A DNA stretch of 64,000 nucleotides, from the NCBI GenBank assembly GCA_003255065.1, contig QAOA01006931.1, forward strand, positions 1,817,542 to 1,881,541. Direction: 5' to 3'. The position numbers and the translations under genes were made by a program. Positions 13,101 through 25,400 of this stretch are shown here, one piece after another. Positions within the stretch are counted from its first letter, which is position 1, and every line of letters begins with the position of its first letter. A model generated the notes under the pieces. That model did not search any database. It worked only from the letters and a program-made list of their open reading frames with translations, and was not told the DNA's origin. This stretch comes from Cercis canadensis (Eukaryota > Streptophyta > Magnoliopsida > Fabales > Fabaceae).

Positions 13101-14139
13101 AGACTTGGTGCTCCATTGTGAAAGAGTTAAAGAAGAGCACACAGAAAGCCTCAACATGGTAGAGAAAGAGTTGGCAAGCAAAACTACGGATCATCAAAGA
13201 ATACTGGAAGAACGAGAAGATGCATATCAGAAGTTAAATAGAGAGTATAAACAAATAGAGAGTTGGTTTCAGGAATGCAAGGTGAAACTCGAAGTTGCAG
13301 AAAAGAAAATTGAAGAAATGACAGTAGAGTTTCATAAGGGTATTGAATCAAAAGATCAAATGGTAGTTGATTTGGAAGAAACAGCAGAAGACCTGAAAAG
13401 AGACTTAGAAGTGAAAGGAGATGAAATCGGTACTTTGCTTGAGAATGTCCGCATGCTTGAGGTTAAGCTTCGTTTGTCGAACCAGAAGCTTCGAGTCACA
13501 GAACAATTGCTCAGTGAGAATGAAGAGAGCTTCAGAAAGACAGAACAGAAGTTCCTGCAAGATCAAAGAGCACTTGAAGACAGGATTGCCACTCTGTTAG
13601 CAATAATTGCTGCTAACAATAAAGCTTATCAGGAAGTGACTACCAGTATCAAAGAGAGCGTGAATAGTGTGATGACTGGCATGGAAACCGTGGCCTCAAA
13701 ATTTGCTGACGAATATAAAAATTATGAGAACTCTATTTCAAACATCTCACATGAGCTTCAGATTGCAAAGAACTGGGTCAGAGAGATGAATAAGGAAAAA
13801 GATCAGTTGAAGAATGACAGAGAGCACTTGGTGGAGCAGCTACAGACTAGAAACGAACAAGAATTGACTTTGAGGGAGATGGTTAAGAAGCTAGAGGCTA
13901 AAGCGAGCGAAAAAGAATTAGAGAAGAACACACTGACAACAACTGTACTTCAACTGAAGAAGACAGTTGGAGAACTGGAGAAAATGATGAAAGAGAAAGA
14001 TGACGGTATATTGGACCTAGGGGAGGAGAAGAGAGAGGCTATCAGGCAGCTGTGTTTGTGGATTGATTACCATCGCAGTCGCTACGATTATCTCAAGGAC
14101 ATTCTCTCGAGGACTCGTAGAGGCCGGAGAACAACGTAA
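10176..14139 (+). CDS. CIP1: COP1-interactive protein 1-like, NAB domain plus very long coiled coil (paralogue B)
   Basis: Exons 10176-10269 and 10418-14139 are joined by a phase-1 intron at the same position as in paralogue A and give 1271 residues. The NAB domain covers residues 1-90 (MVKHRLRESIKSLFGSHIDP, then FHNQYQSLYARYDHLTGELR), followed by the CIP1-type serine/aspartate tract (SSSSSSDSDSDYSS). Everything beyond is predicted coiled coil, including five 63-residue repeats at 10978-11922. The C-terminus GEEKREAIRQLCLWIDYHRS is strongly CIP1-like and closer to the Arabidopsis type than that of paralogue A. The expected role is a cytoskeleton-associated partner of COP1 in light signalling; actin binding through NAB is family knowledge, not shown here. 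It lies downstream of paralogue A in the same orientation, with its own leader and a uORF. Of the two copies this looks the more complete. Confidence 0.92.
10978..11922 (+). repeat. Five tandem 189-bp units encoding a 63-residue coiled-coil repeat
   Basis: Unit starts are 10978, 11167, 11356, 11545 and 11734, each exactly 189 bp apart, with a partial restart at 11923. Each begins LNQRLE(D/E)LK and contains a DEEQKIT-type block and EKxDLGK. Units 3, 4 and 5 are nearly identical at DNA level and units 1 and 2 are more diverged, which suggests stepwise expansion by unequal crossing-over. The unit is nine heptads (63 = 9x7), so register is kept. Confidence 0.95.
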
Positions 14140-15568
14140 GCCCTAAAAATTATTTTATGCAGTATGCCCATTTAAGTTTTGTTTCATGATTTACTTTTAA
14201 TTGCTTCATTTTTTTCATAACAAATGAGTGTGTTGATAATCGATTTAAAATTATCAGTGGCATCGTATAGAATTAGTCATCACTTAATTTGTCCCTCCGT
14301 TAAACCCTCCTCTATAATCTTGGCCTTTTCTTCATTTTCAATTGTTTTGGGGGGGCTTGTAATTTTCTGCGCAGAAGCCATCTTGTTTTGCCATATCGAG
14401 ACAACCATCTTAATAGCTTAATCTCTAATTTGTTCGGACCTTGTACCCATATTTCAACGCCATTAGATTTTTTTTAGTATTGTAAATTTTGAACTTGTTC
14501 CATTCAAAATTAGGGATGGCCGATCTAATTTTTTATTTTTATTTTAAAATAATATTTAATTCAAAAAATAGTATAATAATATTAATAAAATCAACCCATT
14601 TATATATAATATCTTATAGGGTCAGTTTTGAGGCTTAAAAATTAAGCCCAATTAAATTTTGGCTTTTTTAACTCGGCCTAGTTGACAAGGTTAATCCCCT
14701 CCTCTTTGGGGTGGAATGTCATTGGCTCTTAAATGACATGACTTTTTTTTTTTTTGGTAATCTACGGGGCAAAAGCCCAAACAAAAAAAAATAAACTAGT
14801 GTCTGGGAAGAGCCACTCCACTGGAGTCATGGACCTCACACAGGGAGAGGGGGTTCCATAAAATGCACCACTCGGAAATTGCTGCCATGAGCCTCTGGCA
14901 AATTGGCAATAGCATCAGCATGTCTGTTTCCTTCTCTGAAAACAAGAGTGAAGATCAATTCCCAATTTTGCCTTTGTATGTCACGAAGCTCCTGAATGAC
15001 AGGACAGTCTATTCATTCGTGTAGGACAATCAATTTGCTAGTAAGGATCATTTCATTTGTAACTAGATTACTAAACAATTATAATGTCAGTCTAATAGTC
15101 AACGTCTATAAAGGCTGAATGAAGGTAAGTAATTACCCAATATAAATCTAGATTATCATTATAACTTCCCCGATTAACTACTATTTGCCGACAAATCGAC
15201 ACGAAGAAACGCACCCATAATTTGTAGATGTGGATGTGTATCATGTCTAGGAAGGCCAACCGAAATATAAAAATTAAAAAATAAATAATGCGATTATTTT
15301 TTGATAAGCCAGTCACCAACATAATTGGCACGGATTACCAACATCACCTAGGAAGTTGTTTACAATGCATCTAGTGAATCTCTTCGGTCTTCACAATTCA
15401 CATATGCTTATTGCCACTGGATAAAAATAATATGCAGAGATGAGTGACGTATAGGTATATAAATGAGCTACAATTAAATCTGGTAATTTCGTTACGGAAA
15501 ACAAAATAATAAATATACCTGCTAACACTCCCACTTTTGAGGGCAAATGCCCACGAAAGCTCAACGAT
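14140..15568. other. Intergenic region between CIP1-B and the carrier pseudogene
   Basis: Apart from the RNase H remnant at 14742-15015 I see no gene. The left part would hold the 3'UTR of CIP1-B and the right part the former 3' end of the minus-strand carrier locus. Confidence 0.5.
14742..15015 (-). mobile_element. Truncated LINE (non-LTR retrotransposon) 3' end with RNase H tail
   Basis: Read on the minus strand, about 15015-14840 encodes an RNase H C-terminal motif, including VIQELRDIQRQNWELIF and FREGNRHADAIANL, ending in a stop after MEPPLPV. This is typical of plant LINE RNase H domains (FREGN.HAD.LAN). It is followed by a run of T on the plus strand at about 14742-14756, that is, a poly(A) tail in element orientation. 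An in-frame stop lies upstream near 15010 and no reverse transcriptase remains, so this is a dead, 5'-truncated copy. I could not find a convincing target-site duplication. Confidence 0.75.
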
Positions 15569-18500
15569 TCAGTCAGATATTCTCCTCTCAACTCCTAGAA
15601 TGTCCTTCACTACCTCCCATACCACGAAGGCAATAGCTATGGATGGGACCACCTAACCAGAATTGTAATACCGTTGGACTGTCTTCTCTGCTATATAAAA
15701 ACAACTCAATATATAACGTGTCATGCAGTAAATTTCCTTGACCAAAAATGCCAGGGCCTACACCTTCAGATAAAAGAATACAATAATAGAGCAGTATAAG
15801 CATGACATGGAACCTATGAAAATGGTCTAAAATATAAACCAACCTTCACTGAATTGGGGACTAAGCCCTTGTATAATGCCCCAAATCCCTCATGCTGTAC
15901 TGTTTTCCTGAATGCGTCAACCATGCCCGTATACTGAACAAGTGCTTTGCTCTTCCCATCACCAGCAACAACTGAAGCAGCATCTTTCCAGCCCACTATC
16001 CGCATTCTTCGGCGAATGACATCAAGAGGATATGCAATTGTCTGCCCCACAGTTCCAGCAGCGGCCCCACATGCAAGCCTTGTAGTCACACTTAACTCAT
16101 TGTTTTCAACTAATCCAAGTGGTTTAGTTTGAATTAACCAGTCTTTTAGAGATTCATATACAGCAAAATTGAGACCCACATATGGTATCTGTAGATGCCA
16201 TAACAAAATTTTATGCCTCTTCATACAGAAATATACATTAAACCTCTAAAAACAGGAAATATAAAGTTCATAAACATAAGTACAAAACCAAAAAAAAATG
16301 CTTCTACACACATCTGCATGCCATGCAAGCCTATGCAGAGAGGTGAATACAAATCTATCCATTTCAAGAATCAAAGGTCCTTTACTTACAAATCCTATAA
16401 CAGAAGGTAGCCATCCTTTGTACAAAGCACGAGGGCCTTCTTCCCGGAATACAGTTGAAAGAGCATGAAAAATTCCTCTGTATTGGCGAGGAGTCAAGTC
16501 TGCAAAATTATTCAACATGAGTTAATCTTCAACAATCAAAGCAAACAATTCAATGAGGTATCCCCACGTCCCACAAATAATACACCCAAAAGCAAATCCA
16601 AATAAACCAAAATTTGAAAAGAATTTTAGCCCTTTGGAGAATACCTGGACAGTTAGCCGTCCTCGCACCATGTCCATAGGGTAAGTTGCAGACATGGCAA
16701 TGGTTCTAGCACATGCACCAGCTCCAAGATGTAAAATAGGAGTGAGCTGAGCTTCTTCTGTACAAAAGTGCGGGAAAGGAAATGAATATGAACCACACAA
16801 ACACCATTCAATAATAATGTCAAGCTTAAATGACAGAAAATGAAAGGAAAATTCACTCATTAAATCATAGATCCTGGCTAATACCGCATACCAACAGATA
16901 CATGATTTCAAGTATAAAACTAACACGGATAGACTTTTGTACTTTTTCTCTCTAATGAAAGTTCTTCTTTTACAAAAAGCCTAATATGATTTCAATGATA
17001 TAGTCGTTAAATACTTGGAGCCTAATATCTCAATTAACAAAAATTTGCAACAGAAAAAATAAAATAAAGAACAGAAAAACAGATGTGCAGAAGCATACTT
17101 AGATGCTTGCTCATAGCTAAAGAACTTCACTGCTGAATTTGGGACAATACAAGCACAATTAGTTCCGTTCCCTTTAAACATTCCTCTAAAACCCTCAGTT
17201 TTCCATATATATTTCAAGCCTTGAATTGTTCTGCTGCATTTTATTGTGGGGATTTTGAACCTGCATTTTCAAGAAGCAATTTATTTTTTATTCACTAAAC
17301 AGAAAAGTGTGTAACACATGCATTCTCCCTCTCTCTCTAATAATACATGATGCATCTAGCTATCCACATGACCACACCACGCTCTATGAGAAAAGAGTTC
17401 ATGTCTTCGGGATAGGAAAGCATAATAGATAGCATCATGAGGTTATGCAACTAAAAATATGTTCAATGGACAACAATAATACTTACAGCCATAGGTGAAC
17501 ATGCAGCATTTGTATACAAATGCTGTCATTTTGTTTTCTGGCGTTGAGGTGGGGGGTAGGGGGATTGCTAGCAACCAAAAGACAATAGTAGTAACAATAA
17601 GGTTAAAGAACTACCTGCAGCAGAATCTTCAATCTCTCCAAAGGAGCCACAGCTGTTCGTGACCTAATAGAAAGTACATATATTAAAGCTTGTTTTAAAA
17701 AAATGCAAGGTTGAAAATCTCACCTCGAATATGCGTATCATAAGGTGAAATCTGCCTCAATAATGACAAGAAAAGCTACAGCCACTTGTTTAATGTCGAT
17801 GAACAACCATAAATAATTTTTGCAATGCATTTAACAACCTCATTCACATGTCCACGAACGGACATCATTTCAAAGATGTCAACAAACTGATGTCCCTGCA
17901 CTAGACATCTGACAGCAACAATCTCATTCCAATAATCCAGTAAATACAGTGACCTTAGTTTGAAAAAGTAAAACAATCAAAGGAATCGAATTAAGACTAC
18001 AAAAGAAAACTGCATATTAGGTGCGTTTCAAACAAGGAGTCGCATATTATGTGGATTACCTTTTATCTTGCTCTATACGTACTTTCTAATAGGCCGTATC
18101 ACTTTGGCGTTTCTTTAACGAAACTTCACAAAAGAAACAACGCAATTGAACAGAAAGAACAGCTCAGAAATCAAACTTCTGGCAAAATTTCCTTCTGGTA
18201 GACCGTCTATAAACATGGAGATAGGAAATAGGTAATCATATAGCCAGAGCTACAGTAACGAACTCTCGGAAGGCAAATTAATTTACCTAAACCTGGTAAA
18301 TGATCAGAGCATGGCAACTTGACGATTTTTGTACAGGCAGAATAAAAAAGTAGTTTATCAAAGCACCTAAACATAAATTTTAAAACAAAAAAGGAGACAG
18401 AAGAAATATCGCAAACACAATGCATGCAGAAAGAAAGAAAACTTGCAAAATTAATCAGAAAACGAGAAGCTAGTAGGACAAGGAAAAGAGAACAAGAAAG

Positions 18501-18793
18501 CAACCTCTCAAAGCAGCAAGATACACATTGCCAAAATTCAAAAAACATAGAGAGAAACAAAAAGAGAAAATCAACTTCAGCGACAATAACAGAAACAATT
18601 AGAGTGAGATTGGAAAAAATGAAACTCACACTCCACCGGCGACTCCTCCTGCAACAAGAGACTTGTAGATGCTAAGAAGCGCATTACTAGGCGCCTTTAC
18701 TCCTTCACTCGCAAGCTTCTCTTCATCGGCGAGATTGACGATCGCGGAGACCGCAGAGTCACTCGTCTTTCCGACCGCATCTTCAGACGCCAT
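15569..18793 (-). pseudogene. ADNT1: Mitochondrial adenine nucleotide carrier (ADNT1-type), frameshifted pseudogene
   Basis: Minus-strand exons can be placed at 18793-18630 (MASEDAVGKTSDSAVSAIVN..., ending in the carrier start SLVAGGVAGG), 17663-17615, 17260-17099, 16757-16645, 16499-16390, 16188-15844 and 15652-15569 (VVPSIAIAF to stop). They hold mitochondrial-carrier signatures such as YPMDMVRGRL and YPLDVIRRRM, and match the ADNT1 family that exchanges AMP/ADP/ATP across the inner membrane. Several lesions break the reading frame. The third exon is 162 nt and loses 2 nt near 17238-17245. The exon that should encode the residues after EQASK, between 17098 and 16758, is unrecognisable (best remnant near 16870-16910). 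The 16499-16390 exon is 110 nt, out of frame with its neighbours. Exons 1, 2 and the last two remain open, so decay is fairly recent or the locus is still transcribed. If splicing differs from my model it could be functional, but two independent frame losses make this unlikely. Confidence 0.75.
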
Positions 18794-19210
18794 CGAAACC
18801 TTATAAGAGGATGAACGAACCTCGCCGGAACCCTAGGAATCACCGGTCAAAAACCATTATCCTCGAGGTTTCGACGACGACCACTGGAGAAAGCGAGTTC
18901 GCATTTGAATGGCTGCCTGCGAGAGATGGAAGGGGACTTGCCTTTGCCTATCAGAGAATAAGAAAAATGGTTTTTCAAAAATTTCCTTTTGAAAAAGGAC
19001 TATTTATACGGATGTGCGTGAATGTATGCAGTATCAGTATGCGTGAGTCTGCATCGTAAATCGTAATGTGACTTTTGTATCCGTTTTTGATTTCTGACGA
19101 CTCTTTGCCTTTCTTTGTTCGGTGTCAACGGCATCAACTTCGTCTACGAAACAAAGCACGATGATCAATGGTTTGACCGCTTGGGGGGTTGCCGCGTTTA
19201 AGTGGGAAAT
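18794..19210. other. Former promoter region of the ADNT1-like locus
   Basis: No coding sequence supported. An 82-codon plus-strand ORF at 18811 overlaps this segment but lacks any recognisable motif. Confidence 0.4.
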
Positions 19211-19778
19211 TAATACTAAGGCTTAATTGTAATTTTGGTCCCTCTATTTTAATCACTTGAACGTTTTGATCCTCTTTCTTTAAAAATAAACTATTGAATC
19301 CCTCTACATTCATAAAATGTACAAGTTTAGTCTATTTATCTTTAAGTCAAAATTCTTAGGTTTATTTCAAGGTATAAAGTTTTCTGATTCATAATCCCAC
19401 CGTTTAGATTGAAGAGCTACGTCTTGTGAATCTTTTCATTAAATTTCAGCTCGATCTAACGGTGAATATGTCTAAATTTTTGGTTAGATAAAAACTTATG
19501 GTTTTGATATTTTGGGCTGAGTTTCACCGTTAGATTGAGCTCAAATTTAGTGAGGAGATTCACAAGATGTAGCCCTTCAATATGAACAGTGAGATTATGA
19601 ATCAGATAACTTTATACCTTGAAATAAATCTAATAATTTTAACTTAAAGATAAATGGACTAAATTTGTACATTTTATTAATATAGAGAGATTCAATAATT
19701 CATTTTTAAAGAAGGATGACCAAAATGTTCAAGTGATTAAAATAGAAGGACCAGAATTGCAATTAAGCCTAATACTAA
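19211..19778. mobile_element. MULE-type fold-back MITE with 9-bp target duplication
   Basis: A 550-bp element, 19220-19769, is almost one perfect inverted repeat. It begins GGCTTAATTGTAATTTTGG and ends with the complement (ending CAATTAAGCC). It is flanked by the 9-base direct repeat taatactaa at 19211-19219 and 19770-19778. The 9-bp duplication and long arms fit Mutator-like elements. It has no coding capacity. Confidence 0.85.
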
Positions 19779-19782
19779 TGGA

Positions 19783-21282
19783 TAGGGGTGTTCATAACCC
19801 AGTATACTAGTGGAGAACTGACCGAACCGGATCAAAATGATGCAAATCGGGTGGTTGAAATTAAAGACGAGCGAGATCGGATGGTTGAGAGGTGAAAAAA
19901 CAGTTTAGACCGGTTGGTTCGGATTTCGCTCATAAAAATCGTCATAAACCGAACACGACCAACTACTTAATGCAATTCAAATTTCAAAATCACACTTGCC
20001 TAGTTACTTTTTTTCTTTTTGTCAAATCTCACCTCTATCTCTCTCTTCCTTTATTTCTTTTTATAGTCTAATCTCTTTCTTGTCTTATCTCTTTGAATCA
20101 TCTTACCTCTTTCACTCTTTATTCTCCCTTTTCATCTATTTCTCACTCGTCTCTCCCTTCTCTCACCCTTTCCTTTTAGTAAAAATGGAAAAAATAAACA
20201 ACACTGATTCTGTATTCTAGTTTGCAANGGTGTTCATAACCCAGTCTACTAGTGGAGAACTGACCGAACCGAATCAAAATGATGCAAATCGGGTGGTTGA
20301 AATTAAAGACGAGCGAGATCGGATGGTTGAAAGGTGAAAAAACAGTTTAGACCGGTTGGTTCGGATTTCACTCATAAAAATCGTCATAAACCGAACATGA
20401 CCGACTACTTAATGCAATTCAAATTTCAAAATCACACTTACCTAGTTACTTTTTTTCTTTTTGTCAAATCTCACCTCTATCTCTCTCTTCCTTTATTTCT
20501 TTTTATAGTCTAATCTCTTTGAATCATCTTACCTCTTTCACTCTTTATTCTCCTTTTTCATCTATTTCTCACTCGTCTCTCCCTTCTCTCACCCTTTCCT
20601 TTTAGTAAAAATGGAAAAAATAAACAACACTGATTATGTATTCTAGTTTGCAAGAGGAGAAAGATCATAAATTTATGATTTTAGGTGACACCTAGAGCAT
20701 TAGATCTATATGCAGTAATGGAAATAGATACTCTCCCAATTAGCTGCTTAGAGGACATGCTTATTTCTCGATCTCCACATCTTCATATTATTCAACGTTG
20801 GCACTCTTCCCTCTCACTTCCATTCTATCTCTTTTGTCTCTCTCACACCTTCACCTTCTTATGATTATGGTTGCTCCCACCACCCAGATTACCCATCATG
20901 TTCCCCCACCACTGAGTTTGAGGTTCTCACAGGAACCCATAACCTAAACATCACCTCGTTTGGCCCCCCTACTAGGTAAGGTTTTCTGGAACATTCTCTG
21001 ATTGCTCATTTCCTGTTGTGGACTCGGTTCTCACCATGAGCCACCACCGTCACCACCACCCACAAACACCAAAAGTAGAAGCTCTACTGATTTTCTGCTC
21101 TAGTTATTGATTTTGCAAACCGATACAACCCACCCGCTACAAACCGTATCGATTATAACCGAATTTATCGGTTCTTTGTTATGGTTGGTTGGTGACAAGT
21201 GGGAATTTTCCCAACCCGTTGGTCATCTGTCAGGTGAGATTTGGCACCAAAACCGACCGAACCCGACCATGAACACTCTTAG
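19783..21282. mobile_element. hAT-like non-autonomous element containing an internal duplication
   Basis: The left end is TAGGGGTGTTCATAACC at 19783 and the right end, read inverted, is TAAGAGTGTTCATGG at 21282. The interior repeats phrases such as accgaaccgg and has pyrimidine-rich tracts but no transposase. The TA-G-GGGTG terminus matches the better-defined hAT-like element at 46389-47858. I could not identify a clean 8-bp target duplication. A 425-441-bp segment occurs twice around a single N at 20228, so the element's true length may be about 1.06 kb. Confidence 0.6.
19787..20653 (+). repeat. Tandem duplication at a single-N gap (441/425 bp)
   Basis: Copy 1 is 19787-20227 and copy 2 is 20229-20653, separated only by the N at 20228. 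The copies are nearly identical; copy 2 lacks 16 nt of the pyrimidine tract. Copies that abut an N exactly are more likely allelic or overlapping contigs joined end to end than a biological duplication. Confidence 0.85.
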
Positions 21283-21434
21283 TCAATAGAGTAATGGAGG
21301 TTCAAGAATAAAGCCACTGCTAAAAAACATAGATTCAATCGGCACAATTTTTAAAATTCTATGCACAGTAAGTAAGTTATGTTGGCTAATGTGTAGCCCC
21401 TGTTAATTAATTACTTTTTTTGAGACGTTTATTA

Positions 21435-22493
21435 ATCAATTAAGGTTTAAATGTAATTTTGATTTCTTATTTTGATGTAATGAACATTTGGGTTTCTTAA
21501 TTTTTAAAAGAAAATTTTTAATTTCTCAAGTTTTAAAAAATGAATAAATTGGTTTACATCCCTAACACCGTCAAAAAATTAACAGTAGTGTTGACGTAGC
21601 AAATATGTAGCAACCACGTGACACTTATGTGAATTTTTTTTGGTTTAATTGTAGTTTTAGTCCCCTATTTTGTCTATATGAATATTTTGGTCCATTTATT
21701 TTACTTTGATAAACATTTTAGTCTCTTATTTTCAAATGATAATTTTTAATTCTTAAGTTTTACAAAATAAACAAATTAGTCCATTGGTCTAACTTCATCC
21801 AAAAACTAATGGTAGTGTTGACATAATAGACATGTGGCAGTAATGTAGTGAAAAAAAGCATTCACCCTCCCTCTCAATCTCACATTCTTTGTCTCTATAT
21901 TTAGCTTCTCTCTGATGGAGAAGATAAGGAATTGCACCAAAATAGAATTGAATTGTAAAAAAAAAAAATTTAAATACATCATAAATGGAATTAAACCAGA
22001 AAAAAGCACATGAAGTATAAACAAACAAATACATGGTTAAACAAAATTGAATTATCTAACATAAAAACTTGCAATAGATGTATAATAGTAGTGTAATTAT
22101 CAATATGTAAATAATATTAGCTAAAATATTTTATTAGTTAGATTTTAAAATTATTATAATGTCTTTTGATTGTTGTAGTTGTTAAAATGTTATGGGGATA
22201 AATTATTTTCTAATTTTTATAGTTAATAAAATCTTAAAAAGTGCTGTTGGAAAATTGGGAGACTAAAATTACAACTAAGCCAACAAAAAGTTTTTGCCAC
22301 ATTAATGCCATGTGGCTGCTACGTGTCTGCCATATCAGCATCACCGTTAAAATTTTGACAATGTTAAAGATGTGGACAAATTTGTTTATTTTGTAAAACT
22401 TGAGAGATTAAAAAGTATCGTTTAAAAATAAAGTAACTAAAATGTTCATTTCACCAAAATAAAGAACCAAAGCTGCATCTAAGCTATCAATTA
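21435..22493. mobile_element. Long-TIR fold-back (MULE-like) element with nested internal termini
   Basis: The element spans 21443-22485 (about 1043 bp) between 8-bp direct repeats atcaatta at 21435-21442 and 22486-22493. The ends are AGGTTTAAATGTAATTTTG and, inverted, AGCTTAGATGCAGCTTTGG. The diverged inverted arms run over 200 bp each. Inside both arms a second terminus-like motif appears (ggtttaattgtagttttag near 21652; its complement near 22265-22280), so the arms include an older nested copy of a related element. It is non-coding. Confidence 0.7.
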
Positions 22494-25400
22494 ATTGGAG
22501 AATCCTTACGAAGAAATAAGAGATTTTTCTTTTGATTTTGATTTTTCATGAACCATTTTATTTTATTTTTTCTATTATCTTTTTACTTATTTATTAGATT
22601 TTTAATATACTAAAACATACTATGTCATGAAATTTAAATGTGATTTTTTAAAACAAAAATATTTAAAAATTTAACTTTAAGACATGTGCAAACAATATGA
22701 AATTTTTGTGGACTTCAGAAAGTCATTTGCTTAATCAATTTAAAGACCCTATGAGACAAACATGAAAAAAATATTCAATTATCATGAAAACCATACTTCA
22801 CAATTTTGCAAATTAGGTGTAAAAATATTTGTTGCTATGTATATGTTTGGGAATAAAAATCCTCACCAATTGAATAATATTTAAGTTTTGATTTATTGTT
22901 ATATAAAATTTATACATTATCATTAAACAAAAGATGTCACATCTAAAATACTATTAAGACTTCAATGATTATGATCCGTTGCCTTACGTTTGTTTCCCGA
23001 TATGTTATTGTTCGCAAGCTCATAGGAAAAGATGACCGTGTACTTTTACGTGGTTTTTTTGCTTCCAGTGAAAACAAAATTGATAGCAATTAACGTGTGA
23101 TAAGTAATATTTTTTGATTAGCTAGACTGAGATGATGTCATTATATACCATCGGAAGCTGAAAGTTTTTATTTTTATTTTTTTATTTTTTTTTTTACTTG
23201 GGTTTTTTTGTTTTGTTGTTGCAAATATGTAGTGATGATTGAATTTCAGACATCAAATTTTTTTTTTTAAGAACTGCCATTAAATATACATATTATCAAT
23301 TTTTATTTTCTGTGGAAGAAGTTTTGGGTAAATTTGATTTGAGGGGAATGTTTTGGCTCACAAATTCATTGAATCAGCATCAAAGGTTTATCCAAATCGG
23401 AACTTCTGTATTCTGGCCGCATACGTATACAGCAAAATCAGAAAGAGGTTTCTAGAGCGGAGGGGGTATCTCAAACTTTATGTTTGAAAACTAACCAATG
23501 GTTGACACATCTACATGGTCAAAATTAGTTTTAGGTAATCTGATCATTTTTCACATAGTATAATGGGTTCCCACAAACTTTTTATCTTTTCCCACAAAAT
23601 ATATTTGATTGATTTTAGTGTGTCATTAATGCACATATTGAACAAACACACTACGTTGTTTTCAGTATGTCTCTCAGGAACACACTAAATCAATTCAACG
23701 TGTCTTTATATGACAAGTTGGATTGATCAGTATGTCCATAAGGGACACACTAANATACGTTATATCAAATGTAACGTGTCCTATAAAAATATATTTGATT
23801 GATTTTAGTGTGTCATTAATGCACATATTGAACAAACACACTACATTGTTTCCAGTATGTCTCTCAGGAACACACTAAATCAATTCAACGTGTCTTTATA
23901 TGACAAGTTGGATTGATCAGTGTGTCCATAAGGAACACACTAAAAATAATTCAACGTGTTCACTTTGAGGACAAAAAAAAGAAGACAAAATGACAAAATA
24001 TTTGACTATCTCTCTCTCCCTTTATTTCTCTTTCTTTCACTTTTCCTCTCTATCTCTCTTTCTCTTTTTGGAATTGATATAACGCTACATCAATCTAGCG
24101 TATCACTATATCGATTTAGCGTGTCCTTAAGAGATTTGTTGCAGGTTTTATTCATTTTTTATATGTTGCAGCAGCCTTTTTGATTGTGATATACTACTTT
24201 GATATAACATATCTTTAAGAAAAATGTTACATCTAAAGTAGTGTGTCATTTTTTATTCTGTACCACATAATTAAAATATTCAAAAATGACATATTTTCAT
24301 AAATAATTTTAATAGTAACGTATTTATTTTTTTATTTTGCATTATTTTTGTCATTTTTCCGAAGAATTTTTTTTTGTTGGTTGCATTTATGAGATGTCCT
24401 AATTCAATAACTAATAAAATAAAATAAAAAATTCATGATTGGAAGTGCATCGGTGAAGTTTAAATAAATTGTATCCTTCATTATCTATGTTACAACATTA
24501 ACAAGATCATAAGCCCAGTCAACGATATCCCAAAAAAAAAATACTGAAAAAAAAAATGCAATTTGAACAAATCCACAGTTTGAATTATCCCTTTATTCTC
24601 CATCTTGGCTCTTGGGAGGACATATGATTCTCCTTTATTTCTTCCTTTGTTATAGTATGTGTATCTTTTTCTAATTCAAAGTTGAAGAAGAAGAAAAAAA
24701 TAGTTCAAATGATAGTGACTAATTCATCATCCTTCACACACCACATGCATAAACAGCTAACTTATTTGTACTTGTTCATTTTAGAGAAATGTTACAATTA
24801 TCATTACATACCTCATTTAATCTTACACCGCACAGTTTGAATTATATAGATAAAATATTATGGTAAAATATTTAGTGGTGTATATAATATTTCTCTTCGT
24901 TTAATAACAAACTTCAATCTAAACTTATTCGTTCAAAGGACCATTATGCCCATTTTAGAAGCTGATCTTGTCACTCTAAACTTTTTGGTACTAGAAAAAA
25001 CACTTGAACCATACTTATCCGTAGTAGAAGTGTTCCCTTCAAGACTGTTTTGATTTGGATCCAACAGGAAAAAAAAATGTTCATTTGCATTTGAATTTTA
25101 TGCTAACAGTCATTGTAAATATTCTTCTAAAATTTTATTACTGCTCTCATTATTCCACCTAGATTTGGTCAGGGAGGTAAAACATGCACTTCAGGAATCA
25201 CAAAAGGAAATAGAGAGGTGGACGTGGGTAATTACCCAAACATAAGACTTGGTCAATAATTAGCATGGTTAAATTCGTGGAGCCCCTATCCTAGCAAGTG
25301 GGCTTTCCTTATTCAGACTTTTTAGTCATTTATATTATATAATCGTATTTTGCATTGTCCAAAATGTTATTAATCTTAGATTCCTACCTAACGAAGAAGA

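Noticed and set aside
18811..19059. 82-codon plus-strand ORF beside the carrier locus
   Set aside because: No motif, lies in the former promoter of a minus-strand gene, composition not clearly coding.
23956..24183. Hydrophobic 75-codon ORF
   Set aside because: It comes from a CT-rich low-complexity tract in repeat DNA; no start context or homology.
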